From the IMG/VR virus record IMGVR_UViG_3300032053_000464, positions 1 through 25,570 of that record: a stretch of DNA of 25,570 bases. The stretch is one strand, 5' to 3'. This DNA comes from a virus. A program made the translations under genes and the position numbers. Under the pieces are notes generated by a model, which saw only the letters and a list, made by a program, of their open reading frames with translations, had not been told where the DNA came from and made no database searches. Of this stretch, positions 15,225-22,532 are shown one piece after another; positions within the stretch are counted from its first letter, which is position 1, and each line of letters begins with the position of its first letter.

Positions 15225-15419
15225 CTAATCAGGTATTGTGTTCTTGTCCTGACAGCGGACCAGTTTCAGGACATTCATAATCATTTTTGAGTTCGGCAAA
15301 GAGGACTGAGAGTCTGGGTCTATAGGATCTTGGTCTCCATTCTCTCCGCGGGTTTTATATTGGTTTTCCCTATAACCCGCTTCCTGCTTGTCGTCCTCAA
15401 AATTCAATTCACCTGGCAT
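15225..15419 (-). CDS. Hypothetical protein (64 aa)
   Basis: The product is polar and probably disordered in its first two thirds (MPGELNFEDDKQEAGYREN), followed by a short hydrophobic helix (KMIMNVLKLVRCQ). The ATG at 15419 follows AGAGG with 9-nt spacing, inside the end of the preceding gene. The tight tiling with both neighbours supports it as real. No family was recognised. Confidence 0.5.
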   Translation of the reverse strand: MPGELNFEDDKQEAGYRENQYKTRGENGDQDPIDPDSQSSLPNSKMIMNVLKLVRCQDKNTIPD

Positions 15420-15422
15420 GTA

Positions 15423-15608
15423 TTAAGGCCTCTTGATGACTTCTATACCTGGTGGCAGTGCGCTCTCGGCTTTCGCCGCTACGGTATTCTTCAGGACCTC
15501 GAGTACGAATCTCGATTTCTCGTACTCGATTTCTTTTTGTTTATTCGCGTAGAATGAGATGCGCTCGTCGTACTCAGCGAGCCTACATTGATATTCCATG
15601 GAGTTCAT
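15423..15608 (-). CDS. Hypothetical small helical protein (61 aa)
   Basis: The first ~45 residues form one charged helix (RLAEYDERISFYANKQKEIE), and the protein ends in PPGIEVIKRP. No known domain was recognised. The start at 15608 has no strong ribosome site; a second ATG four codons in is also possible. It lies between the terminase-nuclease paralogue and the next small gene, with gaps of 20 and 3 nt, in the same transcription direction. Confidence 0.5.
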   Translation of the reverse strand: MNSMEYQCRLAEYDERISFYANKQKEIEYEKSRFVLEVLKNTVAAKAESALPPGIEVIKRP

Positions 15609-15628
15609 GACAGAGCGGCCCCGATATG

Positions 15629-16240
15629 TTATCTGCTAATGTGTGCCGTATAGACCATTCGTGCAAAACTATCCGTCAAATCGTCGTGCCCACCTACGGG
15701 TGCTACTGCATATCGAGCGGCTGGGTCTATCACTAGATTTTGCAACTCTTCTGTTAAATCTGACACAGGCATGCGTAAAAGACCCTTACTCAGGTAGCTG
15801 TCCAGCACAGAGAACATCTCGGTATTCAGAGCTTGGGTAAAATGCTTGAAAGAGATGTTTTTAAACCCTTTTTTCTTCATAGCTGGCACAGCTGTGAGTC
15901 CATAGTATTGGTCTGTTAATCCAGACTGGATGTTGTATCTGCGAGCCCACATACACACCCAATCGGCTATCTCTTCTATCTCAAAAAACGCTCTATTCTC
16001 GTTTCTCGCGTATCGTACTGTAGACACGTCTATCTCTAACTTCTTTACTGGATTATCCTTTATGAACTCTGTCACCCAGTGGCCTATAGTTACTGCAGTG
16101 CCATCATTTTTCAATCCGATATCCAGACCCATAAAATGGGGCACTAGCTTGTCCTGACTTCTGTCAAAAGCACTTCCTGTTACGAGGCTCTTGTCGAGGA
16201 CTTTTGAGTTTTCAATCCATTTAGACGGCACCGCAACCAT
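15629..16240 (-). CDS. Stand-alone terminase large-subunit nuclease domain (TerL paralogue)
   Basis: The 203-residue protein matches the C-terminal RNase H-like nuclease domain of the terminase encoded at 22533-25570, including the identical segment GLKNDGTAVTIGHWV and the shared DQYYG and GHDDL-x-DS-x-ARMV. Putative metal ligands Asp40 (GLDIG), Asp110 (LTDQYYG) and Asp186/187 (GHDDL) are all kept. There is no ATPase domain. The similarity begins at the terminase position GWIDDASIV (KWIENSKVL here), so the gene starts at the domain boundary. An ATG at 16240 follows AGGGGG. It has its own upstream element E. It should be a folded, probably active nuclease; whether it helps packaging, resolves replication junctions or attacks other DNA is unknown. 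Confidence 0.88.
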   Translation of the reverse strand: MVAVPSKWIENSKVLDKSLVTGSAFDRSQDKLVPHFMGLDIGLKNDGTAVTIGHWVTEFIKDNPVKKLEIDVSTVRYARNENRAFFEIEEIADWVCMWARRYNIQSGLTDQYYGLTAVPAMKKKGFKNISFKHFTQALNTEMFSVLDSYLSKGLLRMPVSDLTEELQNLVIDPAARYAVAPVGGHDDLTDSFARMVYTAHISR

Positions 16241-16261
16241 ACAGACCCCCTGTTATATGTG

Positions 16262-16275
16262 ATATGGATATAGCA
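16262..16275 (-). repeat. 14-bp leader block shared with 810-823
   Basis: TGCTATATCCATAT on the minus strand is an exact copy of the block upstream of the metallopeptidase gene. It lies 18 nt downstream of element E and 21 nt before the terminase-nuclease paralogue ATG. Confidence 0.6.
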
Positions 16276-16293
16276 TTACCTGTTAATCAGATA

Positions 16294-16313
16294 TTATTAG
16301 TAGACTATTATGG
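16294..16313 (-). promoter_or_regulatory. TATTA-N6-TATTA element E, upstream of the TerL paralogue
   Basis: The plus-strand sequence TTATTAGTAGACTATTATGG keeps both TATTA units, with 11-bp periodicity. It lies 53 nt before the ATG of the terminase-nuclease paralogue, in the divergent region between minus-strand and plus-strand genes. Confidence 0.6.
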
Positions 16314-16391
16314 ATGGTGTTTGTGGACCGGGAGCTACGGAGATATTTTGAGGGGGAGAGGGACCCGAGCAAGAACTGCTTCAAAAAAGCC

Positions 16392-16420
16392 TTGATTCTT
16401 ACGTTATACAAAGGTATATT
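16392..16420 (+). promoter_or_regulatory. Sigma70-type promoter of the plus-strand island
   Basis: TTGATT (16392-16397) and TATATT (16415-16420) are separated by 17 bp. The site is followed by AATAGTA. It lies about 30 nt before the ribosome site of the 168-residue protein. The same arrangement occurs at 17360-17388, which strengthens both. Confidence 0.7.
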
Positions 16421-16464
16421 AATAGTACGGTCAATATCCACAATCCTACCGGAGTATGTTTATC

Positions 16465-16971
16465 ATGGTGAAGAAAGAAATGGTTACAAGGACTATCGAA
16501 AGCTTTATCAGGCAGCTAAAAAAAGACGGCCACGATAAATACGCGTCTGAGCTGCGGACTATCGTGGCTATGTCTCGAAACAGGAAAGAAGCCCTTTCAG
16601 CCCTCTCCAATATGACTATCACGCTACTCGAGCACATTATCAAGTACGTGACTATGCCGCAGTCATTAAACAGGGACAAATGGCGCAGGGAGATACGAGG
16701 CTATCTAAACAGGTTCAACATACGCAACAAGAGCCCAAAAAGTCAGCCCTGGCTAACTATAGAGTACATACAGGCTGATTTGAACGATGTGCTGTCTAGC
16801 GCTAGCTTTTTGATAGACATGAAAGAAGTGCTGAGTGAATATTCGGATACAGAGGCAGAGAATGCTACGAATCTCCTGAAAACGCACAAAACTCTCAAAA
16901 GTTTAGGCATAAAACTATTCTACGACGAGGACAGTAACCTCATTGTAGATATAGGCGGACAAGCCTTGTAG
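16465..16971 (+). CDS. Hypothetical protein of the plus-strand island (168 aa)
   Basis: The protein is helical and basic in its first 110 residues (RTIESFIRQLKKDGHDKYA, LLEHIIKYVTMPQSLNRDKW), followed by a more acidic C-terminal part ending LIVDIGGQAL. The HIIKY-x10-W-x3-I arrangement is faintly reminiscent of DUF29-type proteins, too weak for an assignment. GGAG lies 10 nt before the chosen ATG at 16465; an ATG at 16456 is only 1 nt from GGAG and is less likely. A sigma70-type promoter precedes it, and the next gene starts 12 nt after its stop. It is transcribed against the virion operons, suggesting early or independent expression. Confidence 0.65.
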   Translation: MVKKEMVTRTIESFIRQLKKDGHDKYASELRTIVAMSRNRKEALSALSNMTITLLEHIIKYVTMPQSLNRDKWRREIRGYLNRFNIRNKSPKSQPWLTIEYIQADLNDVLSSASFLIDMKEVLSEYSDTEAENATNLLKTHKTLKSLGIKLFYDEDSNLIVDIGGQAL

Positions 16972-16983
16972 AATAGGTGACCT

Positions 16984-17343
16984 ATGAATGAAAAAGAAGA
17001 TCTTTCTTACAGAGAAAAACGGGAAGCAGAGCTTCTCCACCTGACTACACAACAGATCGTCGACACAATCAGGGCTCGATTCTCTAAAGACATCGGGCAG
17101 GCTGTCACAAGCAAATCCGTAATCAGGACTTTCCTCACTGAGGCTATAATAGACACGGATTTTGACTGTCACGAAATAGATGAAGATTACAGAAAAAAAC
17201 GAGTAACAGAGCTCTCCGTTTTAACGCACCAACAGCTCATCGACACCATCAAAGCTCGGCATGTTAAAAACACCGGGTGTGATATGTCAGATGAGTTCAT
17301 AATAAAAAGCCTGTTGATCCAAACTGTCATAGACACGGACTAG
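16984..17343 (+). CDS. Hypothetical two-repeat protein (119 aa)
   Basis: The protein is an internal duplication. Residues ~9-59 (YREKREAELLHLTTQQIVDT ... TEAIIDTD) and ~69-119 (YRKKRVTELSVLTHQQLIDT ... IQTVIDTD) align along their whole length, each about 51 residues and each ending in IDTD. Each unit looks like a small helical domain, possibly DNA-binding. The ATG follows AGGTGA and lies 12 nt after the preceding stop, so the two genes form one transcript from the promoter at 16392. No family was recognised. Confidence 0.65.
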   Translation: MNEKEDLSYREKREAELLHLTTQQIVDTIRARFSKDIGQAVTSKSVIRTFLTEAIIDTDFDCHEIDEDYRKKRVTELSVLTHQQLIDTIKARHVKNTGCDMSDEFIIKSLLIQTVIDTD

Positions 17344-17359
17344 TGACCAAAAATAGTAC

Positions 17360-17388
17360 TTGATTCCGACATTCCATAAAAGTATATT
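17360..17388 (+). promoter_or_regulatory. Sigma70-type promoter of the LamG-like gene
   Basis: TTGATT (17360-17365) and TATATT (17383-17388) are 17 bp apart and followed by AGTAGTG, closely matching the promoter at 16392-16420. It starts 17 nt after the stop of the preceding gene and drives the secreted LamG-like gene separately. Confidence 0.72.
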
Positions 17389-17437
17389 AGTAGTGAGCAG
17401 ACAGAATCGGGCACATCAAACTCAGAGGAGGTAGATG

Positions 17438-18325
17438 ATGGGTAGACTGACGAAGACGATGGCGATGATCGCGGTGCTGGCAGGGATTTTGATGGCGCAG
17501 GTTCCCGTGGATGGGCTGATCGCCTTTTACCCACTCACTGGGAACCTCCTGGATGCCAGCGGGAACGGACACAAACTCGATTCACTGCACACCTCTGACC
17601 AAAGGGGCATACCTAAGTGGGTAAATGACCGTATGGGTGTCGCCAACCGAGCAGATTCTTTCCCTGGCACAACTTGTGGGCTCTACACTCCAGCAGACTC
17701 TTTCCCTACAGGTTCGTCCGCCCGGACTATCTCAGCGTGGGTAAAACTCGCTTCTCTTTCCCAACCCAGAACGATTGTAGCCTGGGGAGACAAAGCTAAT
17801 AAAACAGAGTGCTCATTCCTTGCTCTTTCTACCGGTGGCTTTGATTATCTTATATTCACCAACGGTACAGATAGCCTCAAGCACAAAACAACCTCACTGG
17901 CAAAGATCCGATCATGGACACACCTGGCCGTCTCCCTCACAAGCGCAGGCAGCGCTGTATTGTACATGGACGACTCAGCCCTTGTATCCAAACAGATGTC
18001 GAACTGGAACACATCCGCAGGATGGTTCGGTGTAGGCGCATGGTTCGTAAGCTCGTCTTCACCAAATGACAACTGGTCTGGGTGCATCGACGCAATAGCT
18101 ATTTATAAACGTGCCCTGACTGCCACGGAAATAACCGTGCTAGCAAACAACACCACAGACCAACTCATACCTACAGTGGTATCTGTACCAAGTGTACACT
18201 ATGTCACTACACGATCAGAAGTATCAAACATGTTGTACACAATCAACGGTAGGACAACCAAGAACGAATCTGTAGCAGGATTGCTCGTAGGCGCTGGGTT
18301 TAAGAAAACTCTACGAATACAGTAA
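17438..18325 (+). CDS. Secreted LamG/concanavalin-like protein with a possible T9SS-type C-terminal tail
   Basis: The 295-residue protein begins with a signal peptide: basic MGRLTKT, hydrophobic MAMIAVLAGILMA, with likely cleavage near Ala20. Residues ~25-215 form a LamG/concanavalin A-like jellyroll (GLIAFYPLTGNLLDASGNG, RSWTHLAVSLTSAGSAVLYM, CIDAIAIYKRALTATEI), usually a carbohydrate-binding fold. The last ~35 residues (MLYTINGRTTKN, then VAGLLVGAGFKKTLRIQ) resemble type IX secretion C-terminal sorting domains (LYDxxGR ... GVYxVxxxxKKxxV). Signal plus tail would place it on the surface of a Bacteroidota or Fibrobacterota host. GGAGG is 6 nt before the second ATG (17438), preferred over 17435. 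It has its own promoter and terminator, like a moron. The T9SS reading is the uncertain part. Confidence 0.72.
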   Translation: MGRLTKTMAMIAVLAGILMAQVPVDGLIAFYPLTGNLLDASGNGHKLDSLHTSDQRGIPKWVNDRMGVANRADSFPGTTCGLYTPADSFPTGSSARTISAWVKLASLSQPRTIVAWGDKANKTECSFLALSTGGFDYLIFTNGTDSLKHKTTSLAKIRSWTHLAVSLTSAGSAVLYMDDSALVSKQMSNWNTSAGWFGVGAWFVSSSSPNDNWSGCIDAIAIYKRALTATEITVLANNTTDQLIPTVVSVPSVHYVTTRSEVSNMLYTINGRTTKNESVAGLLVGAGFKKTLRIQ

Positions 18326-18334
18326 TACAAAAAA

Positions 18335-18360
18335 GGTATAGAGCTATAGTGCTCTATACC
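18335..18360. terminator. Bidirectional terminator between convergent genes
   Basis: A perfect 10-bp stem (GGTATAGAGC/GCTCTATACC) closes a 6-nt loop. On the minus strand it is followed by TTTTTT and serves the 18377-22510 gene. On the plus strand it follows the LamG-like gene by 9 nt and is followed by CTTAATTCTTTT. Confidence 0.85.
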
Positions 18361-18376
18361 CTTAATTCTTTTACTA

Positions 18377-21300
18377 TTATCCCTGGAAATAGGAGATATA
18401 CGTTTTCCCGGTTAAATTACCCAATTCCTCGCTTCCATCAGGCAACAATACCACATCTAAACTCCACACGCCTGTATAAATCTTGTTGTCCCCTGCGCCG
18501 CTCGTAGTTCTACTCTGACTAATGAGCCTGGGATATATTGCTGCTTTCCAGGCAGACGGACTAGCCGTCTGGTCAAACACAGCGCTGGTTTGGTCATAAA
18601 AATCTACGATATTCAGTTTAGGAGATCTATCCTCCCACCGATAAAACGGTGCTATAGATTCATAAGCGGTATTAGGCTGACCACCCTTGCACACTGCAGT
18701 CCATTTTGATAGAGGTATGTATAAATGTAGACACTGATCTACTCTGTGCATTTTAGTGTCAGACTCTGATACCTTCGTGTTAATAATGTTAGCCTCTATC
18801 CGCACTACAAAATTATCAGAGTTGGTTACAGCACTCCCAGGCATCCAATCAATAGTAGCTCCACCATCTACATTCCTGAAATAGTTAGACGTGAATTTGT
18901 AGCTCTGAGCTACTGAACTGATAGGTACTATTGTATCCACAACTCCAGATCCAGGTCTATACCCAGTCCACGTCATCGTGAGTTGACCCAGACTGCACAC
19001 CCGAATGCGTTCACACTTGTATCGCTGATACTGAGGCAACGTGATAGCAGTCACGTCGACAGTATCTGGAGTGCTATCAACAGTCCCCACGATAGCGTCA
19101 AACTCTTTCTCTAAAATACCTATGTTATCAAACGCCCAACGAGCCACAACGGCACCCTGATTATACGGATCAGCATACCCGTTATATATATGTTCGATAA
19201 AATAATTCTGATAAAGATCTGTATAAACTAGTACGCCCAACTCAGACCCGTTGCTCAACAATACCCTCTGCGTACTCGTGAACTCCTTCGTCCTGAGAAT
19301 ATTCCCGGGATTCTTGTTCTGAGAATAATCTTCCCCAGCCACTCCACCCGCTAACACCCTACCTAAAGCCGTAATGTTCGAAGGGTCCGTAATGCTCAGA
19401 GGAGCCTCTGGCACGTCCGTACCCGTGAACTCAATCGCCTTCACTCTCAACGTATCACTAATCAACGCTTTCCCGTTCACTTGCAACTTGTAGTCCGTGT
19501 CCAACACGGGGATGTTACCAGCACCCAGGTAATTCGCTGAGAAATACCGGTCAGTGACCAGGTCTCCCTTGATACGCAAACTCGCCGTACGCTCATTGCC
19601 CAAACCATCCGAAGCGTCTATCACCACTTCCGTGAACCGGTCCGCCTCTGTAAATAGAGACGAGGTAGGACGATTATCTACCAAATGTATCCCGTAGTCC
19701 GTCAAAGGCCCACCAATACGTGCAGACACAGCACTATCTCTTACACTGGTCTGCTTGATAGTCCCCAGCGTAGTGACCGAAGAGTCCGCGTCACGTACCT
19801 CAAGACTCCTGGACAGCAACATACCTTTGATGTACAACAGCAGATCCGAGTAATTTACCGTGTCTTTCAACTTGTCATTCATCTCAGCCAACGAACCGCT
19901 ACCCAAAGCCAATCCACCCGCTATCTCAGTCTGCCCTACGATATTGACATTCTTGCGCACAAACAGACTCTGCACGTTCGCCAGATTAAAGAACTGCTGG
20001 TCAGAGAACAAGGTCCCATAGATGAACACGTCATTGCGGAACATCACGTTCGGGCTGAACGTGACCCTATTGGACAAACCGTTCCCGTTGAAAAACACGT
20101 CACCGTTGAACAACCAGCCGTCCGCACCCTCACCGAGATCCAGCTTCGCGAACTTCACGTTAGTGATCGATCCACCATAATCCACAGCACCGTAGTACGA
20201 CCCCGCTGTGAACGTAATACTCACAGGCAAAGACAACAGGCGTGTCACCGTGAACGAAGACACCACGTCCAACGCCACATGAATAGGATCCTCAGGCATG
20301 TCCTTGAGGATTATCTTCCCATCATCCATCGGGTATACCGGTGTAATACTGTGAGCTATGTCATAGTCATGCTGAGCATGTCCAAGCGGGTCTGTCAAAA
20401 TCTGCACACCGTACGCCACTCCATCGTGCATGAGCGTAGGAGTACCGTCAATCTCGTAGAAGATGTAGTCGAAACCAGTACGGGTATACCCAGCCGGGAA
20501 ATCTCCGTTGGCGAGTATGTCCTGCCGTACCTCCTCAACACCTGCCATACCGCCCGCAGTCACTGTCACGCTCCCAGTGACATGTACTCCACCCTCCAGA
20601 GCTATATCATAGGTCACCGTATCCCCAGCCTGTATCTCACCTAAATCTGTCACACCGTCATGGATATCCAACAAGCTCACATCAGACGTAAGTGCCTTGC
20701 GCAAAGACGTACCATACAGACTCATCACTGTACGATCGAAATCATCTCCGAGGTCACCGATCGTAAACATCCTCTTACCTTCGGAGTCATAGCACTCATA
20801 CTGACCCGCAGCTGCCATACCCGTGTAACCATAAGCCGTGATACCCGTCTCACCTGATACCGCTATACCACGCTTGAATACCACCGCAGCGATAGACCCT
20901 GTGATACCCGCGAACTGTGCGTGATGTATCCCCGTGAACCCAAACAGCGCAGGATTCTGGTCTGATAGTGCCGCGGGAATCTTCCAAGACTGACCGTGTA
21001 TCTCCCCACTCACATACATGTCTTTATCAGCAAACACATGGTCCGTCAAACGGAGAGATCCATTAATCTCCTGTACAATGTTGACGCCCGTCTCACCGTG
21101 CAAACCATCATTGTACCGATCGGTATTCTCCCACGCCAAAGGCTGATCCCACCCAGGCCTGAACGTATTGAGACCGATACGACCCGCATAATCCACCACA
21201 AAAAAGTTTTGCTGCTGTCCACCCTGCACAGACCTCACATACACCGTCTTAGAGCCCGTCACACCATCCATATTCATGACAGAGAATCCACTACGACCTG

Positions 21301-22510
21301 TCTCCCCACGTACGACTACACTCACGCTATCCTTGTACTCACGCATCCCTGTGATGCCTGTCACACCATATCCAGCATAGATGGACCGTGCAGAGAGGTC
21401 CTGTACTATCATCTCTCCTATGCCCAGTGCCTCAGCTCCTGTCTCATACGCTATGAGACCCGTGTCATGCCCCACCATGAGCCCACGCATGAAAAATCTG
21501 CCGTTGTTGTCCAGGATACGAGGAGTCACGGAGTTCGTGTTCAGAGCCTCGGTACCTAAACCCTGATTGAGTCCTGTCGCGAACGCGCCCTCATCGTACA
21601 CAGCAGCAGGATGTTGAGGAGTGAACCCAGATAGACTCAGCTCATATACACCAGTTTCTGTGTATCCACCATTCCTAACTCTATAGGAGAGCTCTCCCAG
21701 ACCAAACGCACGCTTATTGTATAGCGCGAGTAGATCTACGATCTGGCTATCGTTTATGAGGTTGCTGAATGCATCCCTATAAATTATCGCGATCGGGATC
21801 TTGTAGTGGTTGTCAGTGGGATCATAGTCACTGCTGGGTGTAGCACCCAAAAAGAATACGTCATCGAATATGTCTTTGGTGACTGTAGAGGTCCAACCCT
21901 CTTTAACCTTGATATCAATCACAGCACGTAATCTATTAGCAGTCTCAGTACCTACTACTGGATTCTTCAGACCCGTGTCCCGGTACACATCTGCATCCGT
22001 ACCAGATACCGCAGTGACCTCTTCAAAATGTAGATCCACGTACACGACATCTATCCGGTCCACATTCGGAGTAGTGAGAGCAGGGATAGGTGAGAGTGTC
22101 AGGGATTTATCTGACTGCGTCTGGATATCGATAGTGTCACTGGGATACTGTTGATACTTATACTCCAGGTCACCCGTCAAAAAGATATAGTACCCTTTAG
22201 CGAACAGCACCGCGGGACGGTCGAGGCTGGACCCACCAGTGACCGTAAAATTCCGGTCATTATCTGTAGCCTGGCGTACTCTGAACGAGTCTGTAGTAGA
22301 CTGAGCTCCCGAGGAGTACTCTGTATAGGGTGCAGCTACGTCTCCGTAGATATTCTGGACAGCACGGCGTACCTGGTCGAGCAGACCGATACCCATGTCC
22401 CGGATCTCGTCATCGAGAAACGGTTTATTCTTCTGAGGAGACATGTAGTAGTAACGTCTACGTTCATCGTAAACGATTATATTCGAGTAGTTACCTTTGC
22501 GTGCTGCCAT
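18377..22510 (-). CDS. Large fibre / appendage-like structural protein (1377 aa)
   Basis: The protein has a structured N-terminal ~270 residues (FLDDEIRDMGIGLLDQV, DRIDVVYVDLHFEEV, HYKIPIAIIYRDAF) resembling baseplate-attachment regions of tail appendages. Residues ~380-565 are dotted with TG motifs (GVTGITG, GETGRSG, HGETG, GFTG, GITG, SGETGITAYGYTG), typical of repetitive fibre shafts. A long beta-rich region follows (RIKGDLVTDRYFSANYLGAG, then LQVNGKALISDTLRVKAIEF), with a C-terminal ~200 residues ending YISYFQG that may be the receptor-binding tip. No chaperone autocleavage motif was recognised. The ATG at 22510 has AAGGA 9 nt upstream and lies 22 nt after the terminase stop. A fibre role is inferred from length, repeats and context. 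Confidence 0.6.
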   Translation of the reverse strand: MAARKGNYSNIIVYDERRRYYYMSPQKNKPFLDDEIRDMGIGLLDQVRRAVQNIYGDVAAPYTEYSSGAQSTTDSFRVRQATDNDRNFTVTGGSSLDRPAVLFAKGYYIFLTGDLEYKYQQYPSDTIDIQTQSDKSLTLSPIPALTTPNVDRIDVVYVDLHFEEVTAVSGTDADVYRDTGLKNPVVGTETANRLRAVIDIKVKEGWTSTVTKDIFDDVFFLGATPSSDYDPTDNHYKIPIAIIYRDAFSNLINDSQIVDLLALYNKRAFGLGELSYRVRNGGYTETGVYELSLSGFTPQHPAAVYDEGAFATGLNQGLGTEALNTNSVTPRILDNNGRFFMRGLMVGHDTGLIAYETGAEALGIGEMIVQDLSARSIYAGYGVTGITGMREYKDSVSVVVRGETGRSGFSVMNMDGVTGSKTVYVRSVQGGQQQNFFVVDYAGRIGLNTFRPGWDQPLAWENTDRYNDGLHGETGVNIVQEINGSLRLTDHVFADKDMYVSGEIHGQSWKIPAALSDQNPALFGFTGIHHAQFAGITGSIAAVVFKRGIAVSGETGITAYGYTGMAAAGQYECYDSEGKRMFTIGDLGDDFDRTVMSLYGTSLRKALTSDVSLLDIHDGVTDLGEIQAGDTVTYDIALEGGVHVTGSVTVTAGGMAGVEEVRQDILANGDFPAGYTRTGFDYIFYEIDGTPTLMHDGVAYGVQILTDPLGHAQHDYDIAHSITPVYPMDDGKIILKDMPEDPIHVALDVVSSFTVTRLLSLPVSITFTAGSYYGAVDYGGSITNVKFAKLDLGEGADGWLFNGDVFFNGNGLSNRVTFSPNVMFRNDVFIYGTLFSDQQFFNLANVQSLFVRKNVNIVGQTEIAGGLALGSGSLAEMNDKLKDTVNYSDLLLYIKGMLLSRSLEVRDADSSVTTLGTIKQTSVRDSAVSARIGGPLTDYGIHLVDNRPTSSLFTEADRFTEVVIDASDGLGNERTASLRIKGDLVTDRYFSANYLGAGNIPVLDTDYKLQVNGKALISDTLRVKAIEFTGTDVPEAPLSITDPSNITALGRVLAGGVAGEDYSQNKNPGNILRTKEFTSTQRVLLSNGSELGVLVYTDLYQNYFIEHIYNGYADPYNQGAVVARWAFDNIGILEKEFDAIVGTVDSTPDTVDVTAITLPQYQRYKCERIRVCSLGQLTMTWTGYRPGSGVVDTIVPISSVAQSYKFTSNYFRNVDGGATIDWMPGSAVTNSDNFVVRIEANIINTKVSESDTKMHRVDQCLHLYIPLSKWTAVCKGGQPNTAYESIAPFYRWEDRSPKLNIVDFYDQTSAVFDQTASPSAWKAAIYPRLISQSRTTSGAGDNKIYTGVWSLDVVLLPDGSEELGNLTGKTYISYFQG

Positions 22511-22532
22511 TGTGTGTCATCCTTCTATCTGA

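Noticed and set aside
16314-16538. Plus-strand open frame of 74 codons starting just after element E
   Set aside because: It runs through the sigma70-type promoter at 16392 and into the start of the 168-residue gene, has no ribosome site, and its composition is not protein-like. The shorter downstream gene explains the region better.
19685-20644. 319-codon plus-strand open frame
   Set aside because: It is antisense to the fibre-like gene, rich in Arg/His/Thr/Gln as expected for a shadow, with no ribosome site or domain.
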